Source: Dipteris shenzhenensis (Eukaryota > Polypodiophyta > Polypodiopsida > Gleicheniales). From it: DNA of 64,000 nucleotides. The translations under genes were made by a program, and so were the position numbers. Of this stretch, positions 1-12,059 are shown one piece after another (the first letter of the stretch is position 1; each line of letters starts with the position of its first letter). The notes under the pieces were generated by a model. That model was not told the origin of the DNA. It searched no databases and saw nothing but the letters and a program-made list of their open reading frames with translations. Where the stretch lies: the NCBI GenBank assembly GCA_047967505.1, contig CM106539.1. One strand, given 5' to 3'.

Positions 1-1355
1 GCAATCACAAAATATTAGTGGACCTGCAGTGTCCTGTAGCAGTGGTTCACATACTTCGCCATGGACAGGAAGATTGAGATCAGAAGAATCTCCTCAAAGC
101 AATGCAGATAGTGGTATGCAGGTATCACGAAAAGGAAAAGAGAAGGTAGATCAGCCCATGTTTGATGTGAATGCAGGTCACTCTTATGTGGATGGTGAAT
201 CCAGTGGCTTAGAACAGAGCATTGATGATGAGTTGGGTATTCCTTCTATTGTTACACCTGGAGTAAGGAAGACCAGGGATGTTTTGAGAGCACCTGGAAG
301 TAAGCCTATTTTGTGCAGGTCTACCAAAGCTAGGTATCCTGTGGATAGGCTGAAATATGATGGATTTATAGCCATTCACTATGCCTATCTGGTCAAAGTG
401 ATCTAGGAACCAGAACCCACTTCTTTTGAGCAAGCCATGGGAAAAGAGAAATGGGAGAAAGCCATGGATGAAGAAATGGATGCCTTGGAAGCAAATGCTA
501 TATGGGAATTGGTGCCTTTGCCTAAAGACTTGAATGCAATTGGCTGTAAGTGGCTTTATAAGGTGAAGCACAATGCAGATGGTTCTGTGAATAGATACAA
601 GGCAAGACTAGTTGTCAAGGGGTATGCACAGACATATGGCATTAATTATGAAGAAACATTCAGTCCGGTTGCAAGGATGGCAACCGTAAGAGGAGTCATT
701 GCTATGGCTACATCAAAGGGATGGTCTTTACATCAAATGGATGTAAAGAATGCCTTCTTGCATGGTGATTTGCAAGAAGAGGTCTTTATGGAGCAGCCAC
801 CAGGTTATGTTCATGCTGTTCACCTTGAGTTTGTTTGTAGATTGAAGAAAGCCTTGTATGGCTTGAAACAAGCACCTAGAGCATGGTCTGACAAGATAGG
901 ACATTCTCTTGTCACTATTGGCTATCAAATTTCCAAGGCAAATTTCTCACTTTATGTGAGAAAAACAAAGAAAGGTATTATGCTGCTTGTCATTTATGTT
1001 GATGATTTGATCATCACAGGTGATAGTGATGAAGATATCCTTCATGTGAAAATGCTATTGAAGCAGAAGTTTGAGATGAAGGATTTGGGAGAGCTGCATT
1101 GTTTCTTGGGCATTGAGGTGATTAGATCACCAAGTGGGATACGGCTCTTGCAGAGGTAGTATGGATTGGACATGCTGTCCAAATATGGGATGATAGGCTG
1201 TAAGCCTATTTCAATTCCTTTGGAGCAGAATGTGAAGCTGAGCGCAGATGCAGGTGAGCTTCTGGAAGACCCTACTATGTACAAACGCATAGTAGGAAGT
1301 TTGATTTATATGACTATTACCAGGCCAGATTTGAGCTATGCTGTTGGATTGGTAA
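1..1355 (+). pseudogene. Ty1/copia pol remnant, integrase-RT linker and reverse transcriptase (copy 1)
   Basis: Bases 29-406 encode the linker between integrase and reverse transcriptase and end in a TAG at 404-406. Bases 437-1159 encode the RT: the copia block containing RYKARLVVKGYAQ, then the [16 protein letters not shown] region, then the catalytic YVDD at 995-1006. A TAG at 1157-1159 interrupts the frame, and 1166-1350 continues into the RT C-terminus ([20 protein letters not shown]). The homology stops at 1348-1355, where a deletion joins it to unrelated sequence. A second copy at 60579-61669 lacks the stops at 404 and 1157 but has others. RNase H, the 3' LTR and the gag-integrase part are missing here; the gag side lies outside the window. 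In copia elements this enzyme copies element RNA to DNA. This copy is dead. Confidence 0.93.
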
Positions 1356-2527
1356 AGGATATGGGCATTCTAAAAGATGTGAATTGGCAGAACATACTCC
1401 TTGGCAATGTAGCTAGAGTGAATCATAGAAAATGGTCTACAATGAGGGAGCATGCTCTCTAGTTCATTTGGCTATCCAAGAGCAATTTTACATTTAATAA
1501 CTTAGTTTCTAAACTTGTTCTAAGAGTTATGAAACGGTTCAAAAGGAACTCATATACTCTCTTTATGTTGATTTTGGTATTGATTCTGTGCTTATGCTTG
1601 TCTTTCTTTCTTCCCTCCATCATATTTCTCTCTCCTTGACTCTTTTTAGCTTCTACTTGACCACTCCACTTCACCAATTGCATGTATTTTACTCACTAGT
1701 ATTGGCCATGGCTACATTCTTGAAGTTTCTACTCCAAGTCCCACCAAACATAGAGGTTGCGAGAGTCTCATAGCCAGCTCATAGCCCCATTCTTTTAGTG
1801 TGTAAAGCCACCTCAGCCTTAAGCTCCTTTTCCTTATGTATGGCGTGGAGGGTCTATAGGGTGACCATAGTATCTTTTCAATTTACTCCCGTTAAGGTAA
1901 CCATCCATTTCCATTTCGTCCAAGGTAACTATTCAGCATGCGCCTTGTGGAGTAATGTCCACTACATGGTAGGGACCCATGCCCCTATATTTAAGGTTAA
2001 TTTTGGTGTTGCAAACACTATAGAGGAGTGCAAGGTCTCCTTCCTTGAGGTCCTTGTTTTTTAGGTTGTGGTCAAACCATTTTTTGCATCACGCCTTCTC
2101 CACTCTCGGAGGTAGTAGACTACACGCGATCTTGTTTCATCTAGTCATTAGATCGATTAAGTGCTCCACCAATGCATTTTTTATGAGCCTTTCATTTATT
2201 GTGATGCGGAGGCTAGGCAGTACATATTCCATTGGCATAAGTATTTCCACCCCAAAGGCTAGGTTGAAGGGGGTGCAATTCGTGGCCACTTTGTAAGATG
2301 TTTGGTAAGCCCACAATGCGGCTATGAGCTTATGTTTTATATGACTGGCTTCCACTGTGCAAGGTATAATCTTGTAGGATGTCTTGTTTGAGCTATTGAC
2401 TAGGCCGTTTGCCCTAGGGTTAGTATGGCGTCGACTTTCGATGTATGATCATGAATTCACAAGTCAGGATCGCTATATTTTCATTGAGGAAATGAGTTCC
2501 TTGGTCACTGACCAATTCCAAGGGGCA
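266..2527. repeat. Copy 1 of a composite duplication (copia plus gypsy)
   Basis: This stretch matches 60579-64000 in direct orientation, with scattered substitutions. The match covers copia RT, the copia/gypsy junction and the gypsy integrase tail, so it is the composite that is duplicated and not one transposon family. Copy 1 lacks the about 1157 bp that copy 2 carries at 61670-62826 (RNase H, 3' LTR and flank). The window ends while the match is still running. Confidence 0.88.
1356..1854. other. Noncoding sequence 3' of the gypsy pol
   Basis: No domain is recognisable. It lies downstream of the minus-strand gypsy integrase and matches 62827-63325 nearly base for base. It is probably the gypsy 3' region, perhaps with part of its LTR, but I could not find an LTR edge. 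Confidence 0.4.
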
Positions 2528-5470
2528 CCCAAACCATATGATGACTCACGCATCATCTTTTCTTGTCGCTCGCCCCTCCACCCATTTGGTGAAATAATAT
2601 ATGGCTAGGATAATGTATCTAGACTCTATTCCTGTAGTAATTAGGCCTATTGGGGCAATAAATTCTATGCCCCATTTCTCAAAGGTTAATATTCCTGTTA
2701 GGGGCATCATGTCCACTTTCTGTGGATTTTGTAATCTTTGGCAGGCATCACAATGCTTGATAAACTTAGTTGCATCTCCAAAGAAAGTTGGCCATCATAG
2801 GCGTTCTTGCAACACTTTATGTGCCATAATGTCAGCAGGGGCAATAAAGTGATCACCTATTATCCCAAAATGAGCACGTCGATGTATTCATGCATGCACA
2901 CACATCTACTCATGATGTCATCCTTGCCCATGTGGTATAGTTGGCCTGTAATTAGCTGATATGGTGTTGCGTCCTTGATGAGTTTGTGGCCTCTATCCCT
3001 CTTGAGGACTTTGTCTAGAGGCAACCCATTTGCCAGGTAGTGGCCTTTTTCGGTAGCCAACTCTGGAATTATGTCAATGAGGAATAGGGGAGCATCTGGG
3101 AGGTCATCTCATCAACTCCCATTGTGGAGCCTCCCCATTGGGAACCCTTGAGAGGTGGTTGGCTAGGACGTGGTTCTTCCATTTACGTACCGCAATTGTG
3201 AAGTCAAACTCCAAAAGGATTAGCATCCACCTTTTGATGTGTCCCATCATGTAAAGCTTGTTAACCAAATACAATAAGGTTTGATTATCTACAAAAAGAA
3301 AGAATTTGTTAGCTAGCACGTTCCTGAACTTCTTATCTATGTAGACCATGGCAGTCTATTGTTGTGTAATTAACCTCGACATCGTTTAATTGTCGACTAG
3401 CAAAGTACACTGGATAGTCTAGGTTGTACTCCCTTGGTTGTGCTAACACACATCCAATGGAAATGTTTGAGGCATCTAAGTGGACATGGAATATTAGATT
3501 CTACGCAATACCGGTGCCGTGTCCAGAGCTAGCTTGAGGGTCTCAAAGAATTTATGACATTCCTCGGTCCACTCAAAGACTAATAACAACTTATTCAATG
3601 GCCGGGCTATGTCTGCATAAAACAGGATGAACCTTTGATAGTAGCCCACACTCCCTTGGCATTGGTGGGGGGAGGTAAGTCTAGAATGAGTTTGATCTTG
3701 TTTTAATCTGTGGAGATGCTCTTCAACACCATAATCACCTTGTGTTTGACCCAAATTTGGCAATTGGGGGGATTCAAGGACATCTGATACAACTTGCACC
3801 TTTCCACGACTAGTTTCAAGTATCTCAGGTGATCATCCCATCTTGAGTTCACATACACATCATCAAGGAAGACTTCTATGAAGTCCCTTAGGTACTCCTT
3901 GAAGACAATGATCACCAACCACTGCTGGGATGTTGTGGACGCATAGGTAAGCCCAAATATCATTACTTTGGCCACATACACACCCCACTTGGCTGTGAAT
4001 CTAGTTTTATGTTGATCCTATGGGGAGAGAGATACCTGATTGTATCCCGAGAATCCATCTAGGAAGTTGTAAGCTTCCTTTCTTGTGCAACTCTTTCTAT
4101 AACACGTTTCATGAAAAGCAAGGGATAGTGGTCGCACCTTGTGGCAGCATTGACTTTATTTATATCCATGCATACTAAAACCTTTCCATTCTTTTTCAAG
4201 ACTATCACGATGGGTGAAACCCAGCCTGAATGCTCTATCTCATAGATGAATCCCTCATCTATGAGTTTTTGGGTCTCCTCCCTCACTATAAGCACGTATT
4301 TGATATGATTCATAGGGTAGGGACGTTGGCACACTGGCCTAGCATCTTTTAGCATGGGTATCATGTGATGCACAACTTTAGCAAGCACACCCTTCATATT
4401 TGTGTACTTCTAGGCCATGCAGTCATTGTACTCTCGAATGAGGGAAATTAAATCACTCTCCTCGTTGGGGGTGAGGTCATTTGCTATGAATACTGGTTGT
4501 GGGTTTTCCCCTTTCGATGCCAGTTTTACCTCCTTAACCTTAGCTGGTCCATTGTATCCTTGGAAGCACCCTTCTTCCTAGGTTCTCTTGGCTTGCGGGT
4601 ACAAGATCTTGTGATCCTCGATTGTGTAGGCCTTGCCAATGGGAAGGTGCCTATTGTAGGTCCTCCTTTTCTTCGTCGTCCTCCTCCACTCCCCTTGGGG
4701 TACTGTTCCTCTTTCCCGTCGTGGGTGCCTTCAGGCTTTTGGTACTTGGGAGCTTTGAACCTGAGGGGGGCTCCTTCATGGCACTTAAGGAGCCAATTCG
4801 AGAGGTATCCTTGCTCAACCGGGATCCCTAGTTGGTGGAGAACTCATGGTGACCTACATATGTTAGCTAGTGGAGGTTTGATTTGACCCGTACTAATCCT
4901 GTGCTCACCTCATGGGGTTTGAGCATATTAAGAATTCTGAGGGGAACCACATTGCTCAACTCTTTGTGCTCAGGGGTTGTTATTTGGAACCCTATTCTTT
5001 CTAGGACATTGATGTTTGCCAGAATGTGCATCCAATTTTGAGAAAATTCTGGCTCTGAGAGAGGGGCATATCAAAATTCATCTTCCTCCTTTCATCTTCT
5101 CTCTCACAAGTTTGGAACAGTTTCAGAGATGCAGTTCTATTGGTTGTGTTAGACTTTGAGGCAAATAGTTGACCAGACAGAGGATGGTCCTTGTATGTAT
5201 CCACTTGCACTATTTTCTCCCCATGCCGTAAATAGATGTTGTCGATATGCCAATAATGTATGGGTCCAGATATTTGCAAGAAGGTCCTACCTAGGATGGC
5301 TTTGTATCTAGGCTATTGGGTAACGTCCATGACTACAAATCTAATGGGGTACATGAAGCCAAATACCTTAATGTTAATACTCGTGAGGACTCCTAGGGTC
5401 TCAGCAGTTCCACCGTCAGCTAGCTTCACTACCACTTGGTACCATATGGTTCCAAGGCAGTTAGTTTTGG
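1855..5470 (-). pseudogene. Ty3/gypsy pol remnant (PR-RT-RNaseH-IN)
   Basis: Read right to left, the minus strand shows a full gypsy pol order. Protease-like sequence lies at about 5470-5265 (a LADGGTAETLGV stretch, then ILGRTFL). Reverse transcriptase lies at 4397-3480 (RPYPMN, WVSPIVIVLKKNGK, then the catalytic FLDD at about 3860-3873). RNase H lies at 3349-3104 (FVDNQTLLYLVNK, VLANHLSR). Integrase lies at 3060-1855 (DQGTHFLN near 2490, LWAYQTSYK near 2300, and a terminal LKRYYG at about 1865). The wording fits plant Tat/Athila-like gypsy elements better than chromoviruses, but this is by eye. Many frameshifts and stops break it, the aspartate of the protease active site is not visible, and gag is not recognised upstream. 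Confidence 0.88.
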
Positions 5471-6580
5471 CTCACTAGGATGGGAAAAGGGTAGTTGAGT
5501 GAATGATGGTAGTCGGGTTAACTCTCTAGAGTGTACAATTGACAAAAGAAAGTACAATGTAGTTATCTCTAAAATGGCCTTGTAGTACCGACACCATGTG
5601 TATTTGCCATAAAAAAACATGCATATAGTCACCCAATATCTCAAATGGTGTGGTTGTGCAATATCATATGCACGCATGCATGGAAAGTTGACTCCAACAT
5701 TAGTCTTGTACTAGATATTATCCTGAATGTTTAGCCTATGTAGGAAGGGACATCCCTTCCACAAGAAGAGGTTGACTCTCATAGCAGATTGGGCTTCAAG
5801 GAGACAGATGGAAGTCAACAAAGGACTACATGTGTAGGTGCAAAGAGCAACATGGGCAAAGGCATCTTCGAAAACATTCAGCTTGCAATGATCCTTGATG
5901 CATGTATTGTATAGAAAAGGGTTGTAAAGTTGGCTAAACATGAAGTTTTTATGATAGAAAGCAAGGGCAACAACTCAGCTACCTAGTGGCTCACAATATG
6001 AAATGGCAATAGAAGACACACCATGCTGCACATGTCTAGAATTCCAAGAAGAAGCAAGGGGCGGGGAGAATACGTTGCCATAGTGGGTTGGGAGAATACG
6101 TGTGTGTCAGAGCTCGCGAGACAATGAACGAGAACTCAATTGTTACTAAAGGATAAGACGTGTGACGGAAGTATGTTGGAAATAGCATACATGCAAAGAA
6201 AAGCACTATGAGCTTTTTGATCACAAAACCAAGATATTTTTGGAGAAAAGAAGTCCAAGCATGTCGATCACGAAACCAAGACAGGAGTAGTCGACACAAA
6301 AAATAACGTAACTTTTTGCTCCAAAGTCTGATCGGAATGTGTAATGGCATAAAATAAAGAGCACGATGAGAGATACGATCTGCGAGCGATCTATGAAGTG
6401 ATCTTTGATCTCTTTGATACTGATAACTTTCTCAAATTTGCACCAAATGACCTCTAAAAGACCACATCAATTTAAAGATGTCGAAATCGACAAGAGAAAA
6501 TAAGTGATGAGATACTGAAATATCTATGTAATGAAATCAACAAGTATTACTTCCTATTTTTCATTGTTAGAGTGAGCGTA
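5471..6580. other. Unassigned sequence upstream of gypsy pol
   Basis: Short minus-strand open frames exist but none resembles a known domain. It may hold the decayed gag or leader of the adjacent gypsy element. I see no LTR edge and no primer binding site. Confidence 0.3.
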
Positions 6581-6581
6581 T

Positions 6582-6624
6582 CACACACACACACACACAC
6601 ACACACACATGCACACACACACAC

Positions 6625-6661
<37 letters not shown>
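6582..6661. repeat. (CA)n microsatellite
   Basis: About 80 bp of CA dinucleotides, interrupted by a TG near 6610 and an extra A near 6625. Confidence 0.97.
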
Positions 6662-6663
<2 letters not shown>

Positions 6664-6869
6664 TAGAAGAACACCCAATGCATTTTTTTAACACCCATGC
6701 ATGATGCATGGTATGTAAGAAATGTGAAAATATGCATGCCCTACCATGAAAATGATATCTGATCCACCTCAAACACAGAGTACATGTTGTGTTATAAAAA
6801 ATTTAAGAGGTAGTCTAACTTTTGTTTGAGCAATACAACAAGGTTACATTGTATTACAATTTTGGTGAC

Positions 6870-6938
6870 ATTTTTCTAAATGGAAATATGGATGCTATTT
6901 ATTTTTCTAAATGGAAATATTGATGCTATTTATTTTTC
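6870..6938. repeat. Tandem duplication, 31 bp unit
   Basis: Two adjacent copies of a 31 bp unit (6870-6900 and 6901-6931) differ at one base. A third partial unit starts at 6932. Confidence 0.93.
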
Positions 6939-8342
6939 CACAGAGCTTATTGACATAATTATCAATTAAAAAGAGCAATACTACTAACTTTTATTCTTTT
7001 CATTCATCTAGTACACTTTTTACTATAGGACTAGCACTTTGTGACATAATGTAGTAGGTCCAATGTTGTTTTTGTAAATGTCTTCAAGCTCATTGGAATC
7101 CAAAAAATTCATCACCAAAGGGAAAATTTTTCAATGGGTCTTGTGTTCAATTGGTCTTGTGTGACTGCGCATGGTGCAAAGGTGTTATAACGAGAATATG
7201 CACCATATTAATGACACCACATTCAAAAATATGATTGCTTACAACCTTTACTTGATGTTGAGTAAACTTAGCAAAATATTTTTGCTAAGTTTTCAATTTT
7301 ATAAAGGTGCTTACCCTTTGGAATATGACTTTTCCATTCCAATTCAATAAAATCTTTCATGCAAGTTCTTGGGAGTTATCAGCAATGCCTTCTAAATGCA
7401 CCATTGATTGGTTGGAAGATGCCAGTCTAAGAGTGGAGATTGTGACATAGAGGGAGGAGGAATTTGCACATTATTGTACTTTATAGGTATAACTATATTG
7501 CTTTTATTTATATTAATTTATAACATTTATGTATATACTAAAGAAAATTCCATTGTTTGATTTGTAGTACCATTTGTGCAATGCAATGTGGGGATACGGT
7601 AGTCACTTTTGAGTAAAGAAAATCGGTGTAAAGTGTAACAAATTTGATTAAGGAGTCATGTCCAATTAACTTTTTACAAGACAGTAGAGATAGAGAAAGG
7701 GATACAAATCTCATTTGAAAAGTGAATCACTTTAGAACACACAAGAAATTTAGCAAATGAATTTTAAACTCTAGCAAATGTGCTTCAAGCTACAATTAGG
7801 AAGGATCTAATAGGGTTTTTTGAAATTTACTCAAAAAAAAATTGGGATCGTGTTACTAAAGATATTCATTCTACTATTGCATTGTGAGTAAGTAAGATTT
7901 TTTCTTATATTGGTGTCTTGCCCTTGGATTTCATATCATGGACTTTTTCTCAAATATATCTCAACACAACTGAGTGGACAAGCCAGTGGTGGATTGTGAT
8001 TCAAGTTGTGCCTAGAAAGCTACATATATTTAAGGATGCAAAATTGGAGCATGAAATAGAAGATCTACAAATAATGTGTTGTAAGCTATCACTTCCAATG
8101 TACCTTCTACTACAAGAGTTTTGGAATGTGAATATAGTTTGACTTCCTTTGAGAGTTTCTCAGACAATGATTTAGTAGAACTCAACCTAGATGCTAAAGA
8201 TGTAGGAGACTTGGCCACGGAAGCTCAAGAGGATGAGAATCAATCTCGTGAGGGAAACTTGGAAGATTTAAAAGAGGGCTTGATCAATTGGAGAAATATG
8301 GAGGACAACATTGATAAAAATATTTTTGTTTGTAAAAATAGT
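6939..8342. other. AT-rich DNA without a recognised gene
   Basis: Open frames at 7918-8142 and 8121-8351 (+) have no recognisable domain. They lie upstream of the CACTA transposon end at 9517, so they could be eroded transposase exons, but nothing in the residues supports that. A CACTA left terminus was looked for and not found. Confidence 0.3.
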
Positions 8343-8905
8343 TGCATTTAATTTGATTCTTGCAAGGTGCTGGGTGAGACCCCACACCTATCTAAAATTT
8401 TCAATGGTAAACTTTGGAGACTTTGACAAGTTTTTGTTGATGGTGTGTTTTATTTCAAAGAATTATCGACAGAAAATTGGATGCTAGTATCGATACTTCC
8501 TATAGTTTTATCAATATTAATTTAGAGATGGTAGTATCAATGAAGGTAGCTCTTGTACTAACATTCATGGTATGGCCTTGAAATAAAAAACTAAAGGACA
8601 AGAGTTGATGATAAGCCATTTGCATTTAATTTGATTCCTACAAGGTGCAGGGTGAAACTCCACGCCTATCCAATTTTTTCAATGGTAAACTTTGGAGATT
8701 TTGGTGACAAGTTTTGTTGATGGTGTGTTTAATTTCAGAGCATTATCGACAAAAAATTGAATGCTAATATCGATGCTTCCTACAATTTTATCAATATTAA
8801 TTTAGAGACGGTAATATCAATTCTAATATCAATGAAGGTATCTCTTGTACTAACATTGATGCAGTCTTGAAATAAAAACTAAAGAAAAAGTGTTGAGGAT
8901 AAGCA
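8343..8905. repeat. Tandem duplication, about 278 bp unit
   Basis: Unit 1 (8343-8620) and unit 2 (8621-8905) share most of their sequence, beginning TGCATTTAATTTGATTC and ending near GATAAGC. Unit 2 has small insertions. No coding potential is seen. Confidence 0.9.
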
Positions 8906-8999
8906 TTGATATTGGTGTGAATGGTGGTAGTGGAAGTTTGGCAACAATCGAATACCTTGCAGTGCTTGAATGGTCGATTGTTGTGTATTTTTACCACAC

Positions 9000-9517
9000 A
9001 TAAGCATTTTGTACTGCCACTTATTTGTAAGAAATGGTAGTCTAGAAATGGTTGCCATTCTACCATTTCTTCGTAAGAAATGGTAGTCAAGAAATGGCTC
9101 CCATATTGTGCTGGCATTTCTTTGTAAGAAATGGCAATAAAGAAGTGGCTACCATTTTGTGCTACCAATTCTTCATAAGAAATGGCAATGCAAAGATTGT
9201 TGCCATTTTTTACTGACATTTCTTCTTAAGAAATGGTAGTCAAGAAATGGATGCCATTTTGTGTCATAAGAAATGGCAGTGAAGAAATACTTGCAATTTT
9301 TTGTTGCCATTTATAAGAAATGGTAGACAAAAAAAGGTTACCCTTGAGAAATTGCAGTTTAAGATTTGGTTGCCATTTTCAACTACCATTTCTCCAAATA
9401 TATGGCAGTAACTGTTTGAGAAGTGGTTGCAGTTTCATACCTAAGAAATGGCAAAATTGAGGATTCAATTCGGGTGCCACTTCCCATTGCCATTTCTACT
9501 TAGTTTTCTTATAGTGA
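9000..9517 (-). mobile_element. Right end of a CACTA (En/Spm-like) DNA transposon
   Basis: The plus strand ends in TTTTCTTATAGTG at 9505-9517, whose reverse complement, CACTATAAGAAAA, is a typical plant CACTA terminal inverted repeat. Inside it, from about 9027 to 9480, lie at least seven copies of a TAAGAAATGG...CCATTTCTT motif in both orientations, spaced 40-51 bp. Such subterminal arrays are the transposase binding sites of CACTA elements. The left terminus and a transposase gene were not found, so this may be a deletion derivative or a lone end. Confidence 0.72.
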
Positions 9518-10074
9518 TCACATATAAGTGTGTCAGCATAGAGATATAGTACACAAATTGGAGTATTATCCCTAAAGAGTGCTTGATAAAGGAAACAAGC
9601 TACAGATTCCGATATGCAAATATGAAGGATTTTGATGTGTCCAAAGAGTATTGCTAACTATAGATTCTTTAATGTGTTTTGCCCCATTGATGTGACACAG
9701 ATATTACTCATCTAATTTTATGCCACGTTGGATGTGATGCTGATATTGCAAATAATTGTATGTGCCAATTATGTTGAAAAGCTTGACGTGAAACATTATG
9801 ATGTAGCAAGCTTTGTAGTGCTATTTTTGTTGGAGATGGCTACATGTCAAAGTGATGAACTAACCCACTTGGCACTTGGTGCTGATGTACATTGACATGT
9901 TGCATGATTACCTCCGTAAATGTCAATGCATTGCTACTATGGTCCAAGATCTTATAATGAATGAATATTGGTAGTGTGTAAACATGATGTCATAATGATC
10001 TCTTTTGATAGAGCTTCAATGTTGTTTATGTTTTGCCTTTGTGAATCATTGTTGGTGCTAGATTATGAAAAACC
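9518..10074. other. AT-rich DNA, nothing recognised
   Basis: No long open frame, repeat or RNA gene is visible here. Confidence 0.5.
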
Positions 10075-10586
10075 TTCCATATGTTGTCCATTAATTGAAA
10101 AATATTTGGAGCATTGAATAATCAATTCAGTGATCCATCAATTCTTTTTTATTACACAAACCTTTATGGCTATTTACCTATAAAATGATAGATTGAATTT
10201 TGCCAATAGCTGCTCAATAGAAAGCATGGCTAATGATAGCCTTATGTTGACAATGATGCTCATGATCTTGATTGCTTTTGCTAAGATTACCAATTAGATT
10301 GTCAATATGACTTCAAATGTACACGGACTTCCATATGTTATCCATCAATTGAAAAATCTTTGGAGCATTGAATAATCAATTCAGTGATCCATCAATTCTT
10401 TTCGATTGCACATAAACCTTTATAACTAATTACCTATAAAAGGATAGATTGAATTTTGCCAATAGCTGCTCAATAGAAAGCATGACTAATGATAGCCTTA
10501 TGCTTACAACGATCCTCATGATCTTGATTGCATTTGCTAAGATTACCAATTAGATTGTCAATATGACTTCAAATGTACACGGACTT
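10075..10586. repeat. Tandem duplication, 254 bp unit
   Basis: The units 10075-10328 and 10329-10586 are close copies, both starting TTCCATATGTT and ending near ATGTACACGGACTT. They differ at scattered bases and a few small indels. No coding potential is seen. Confidence 0.93.
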
Positions 10587-10950
10587 GCGTAAGTTATTGA
10601 AATTCACGTTATTTGCCAAAAATATCATTCATTTGGACTTAAAATAGGTTTTTGATACTTGTTGATGAAGCTCATGTGCTCTTGAACAGCTTGATGTAAA
10701 ATTGCCTCAATTATGATATCCATGTCCATTTTTTTATGAGACTTTTCCCAATTAAAATTAGCTCTACAAAATTTGACATAAATGAGAAAACACATTGCGT
10801 TTGATGTTCTGAACATTTTGGAAAAGACTACATTCAATTCTGATCATATGATATGATCAAATTTCCAACATCTTACTGCATGACGTGCCTTTATTATATG
10901 GCTTGAAATGAAGCCCAAAAATGTATTCAATAAGCTATAAATTTATAACA

Positions 10951-11084
10951 ATTGTTACTTTCAATATGTGAATGCTGCCTGTGAAGACACAACTGAAATC
11001 TGATCCAAATTGATCAGATTATTACTTTCAATATGTGAATGCTGCCCGTGAAGACAGACCTGAAATTTGATCCAAATTGATCAG
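10951..11084. repeat. Tandem duplication, 67 bp unit
   Basis: Two adjacent copies (10951-11017 and 11018-11084) of a unit containing CTTTCAATATGTGAATGCTG, with few differences. Confidence 0.93.
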
Positions 11085-11362
11085 GATATTCCCAAAACTG
11101 CCAAAAATGGTGTCCAAAATTGTTATATGATACTTTTGTAAAGGATGCCAGACATAGCCAAAATGGCTTCACAATGGTGGCATTTTTGTTTCCTGAACAT
11201 ATCATGAGACGGCCAGGATGTGTGGCAGTAGTATTTCAGGTAGAACAGACCCAAAGGTTCTTGTAAGCAGAATAAATGTTCCTGGGAGATGGACATGGGC
11301 CCAAGTGCAACAGCCACGCACAACATCGTTGTGAATTTGCGGCACGCACAGCCTGCTCAACA

Positions 11363-11620
11363 TCATTGTGATGAATTCTGCAAGATGAAATAGAGGGAGG
11401 ACTTGTCGATGGATTTGCAGGCGAAGGGGAGGCCCGAGGATTTCTCGAGGCAGCGAAAGGTGGTGGCGAAGGAGCCACGGCCGAGCTCGGGGCCGAGGGA
11501 GAAGAGGAGGGAGATGTCGGGGGTGTAGAAGTGGGGGGGAAGGAGGAGGTTGGAGGGGAGGGAGCGGGGGCGCTTGCGAGTTAGGCTCTGGCTTTGGGTC
11601 GGGGAGGCCAGCGTCGCCAT
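11363..11620 (-). pseudogene. First exon of a CDPK-like protein kinase, truncated
   Basis: The 85-codon frame starts at the first ATG downstream of a TATA box. It encodes a basic, proline-rich head (residues 1-38), then the start of a kinase domain: a glycine-rich loop with GRGSF at 47-51, and FACKSI at 66-71 with the ATP-binding lysine K69. ACKSI after a glycine loop is typical of plant calcium-dependent and related kinases. The family usually has Gly at residue 52, and here it is Ala. Homology stops near residue 74, before the catalytic loop. The next bases read like the pyrimidine-rich end of an intron (ATTTCATCTTGCAG at about 11384-11371) with no donor before it. The exon is GC- and CpG-rich, unlike its AT-rich neighbours. 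It could be a broken gene, a captured fragment, or a real first exon whose splicing I misread. Confidence 0.6.
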
Positions 11621-11762
11621 AGCCAGCCAGCTGCAGGGAGGCAGGGAGCGAGACGAGGCTGATGAAGAAAGGTGGTGAGCAGCAGCAGCAAGAAAGCGAG
11701 CGAGACGAGGCTGATGAAGAAATTAGGTGATGAAGAAAGCCGGTGGAATGCGAAATGCGCTG

Positions 11763-11770
11763 CTTTATAG
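11763..11770 (-). promoter_or_regulatory. TATA box of the kinase exon
   Basis: CTATAAAG on the minus strand lies 143 bp upstream of the ATG at 11620, in GC-rich DNA. The intervening leader carries a duplicated stretch of about 24 bp (GAGACGAGGCTGATGAAGAA, at about 11648 and 11699). Confidence 0.55.
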
Positions 11771-12059
11771 TTGGCGGCGCCGCACGCCACGCGTCTCAGC
11801 TGCATTTTGCCAGCAAACAACCTCTTCCTTACAGCCTAAGCTTCCTTTGATTTGCTCGTAATTCCTGCTTTTTAATAATTATTATAAATTTCCAAACTCA
11901 CAAAATCCCCACACCTCTCTCAAGTTTGTACTTCCCGGCTTCTCTCTCTTCCGAGCATGAAGTATACGAACAATAAAATGAGACAAGATTTCTAAGAACA
12001 AATCTATTGCTGAGAAGACCATTATCAATAAACGTAAATTCACGCTATATACATCCTCC

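Noticed and set aside
4497-4886. Plus-strand frame of 129 codons
   Set aside because: It is antisense to the gypsy protease-RT linker and shows no domain.
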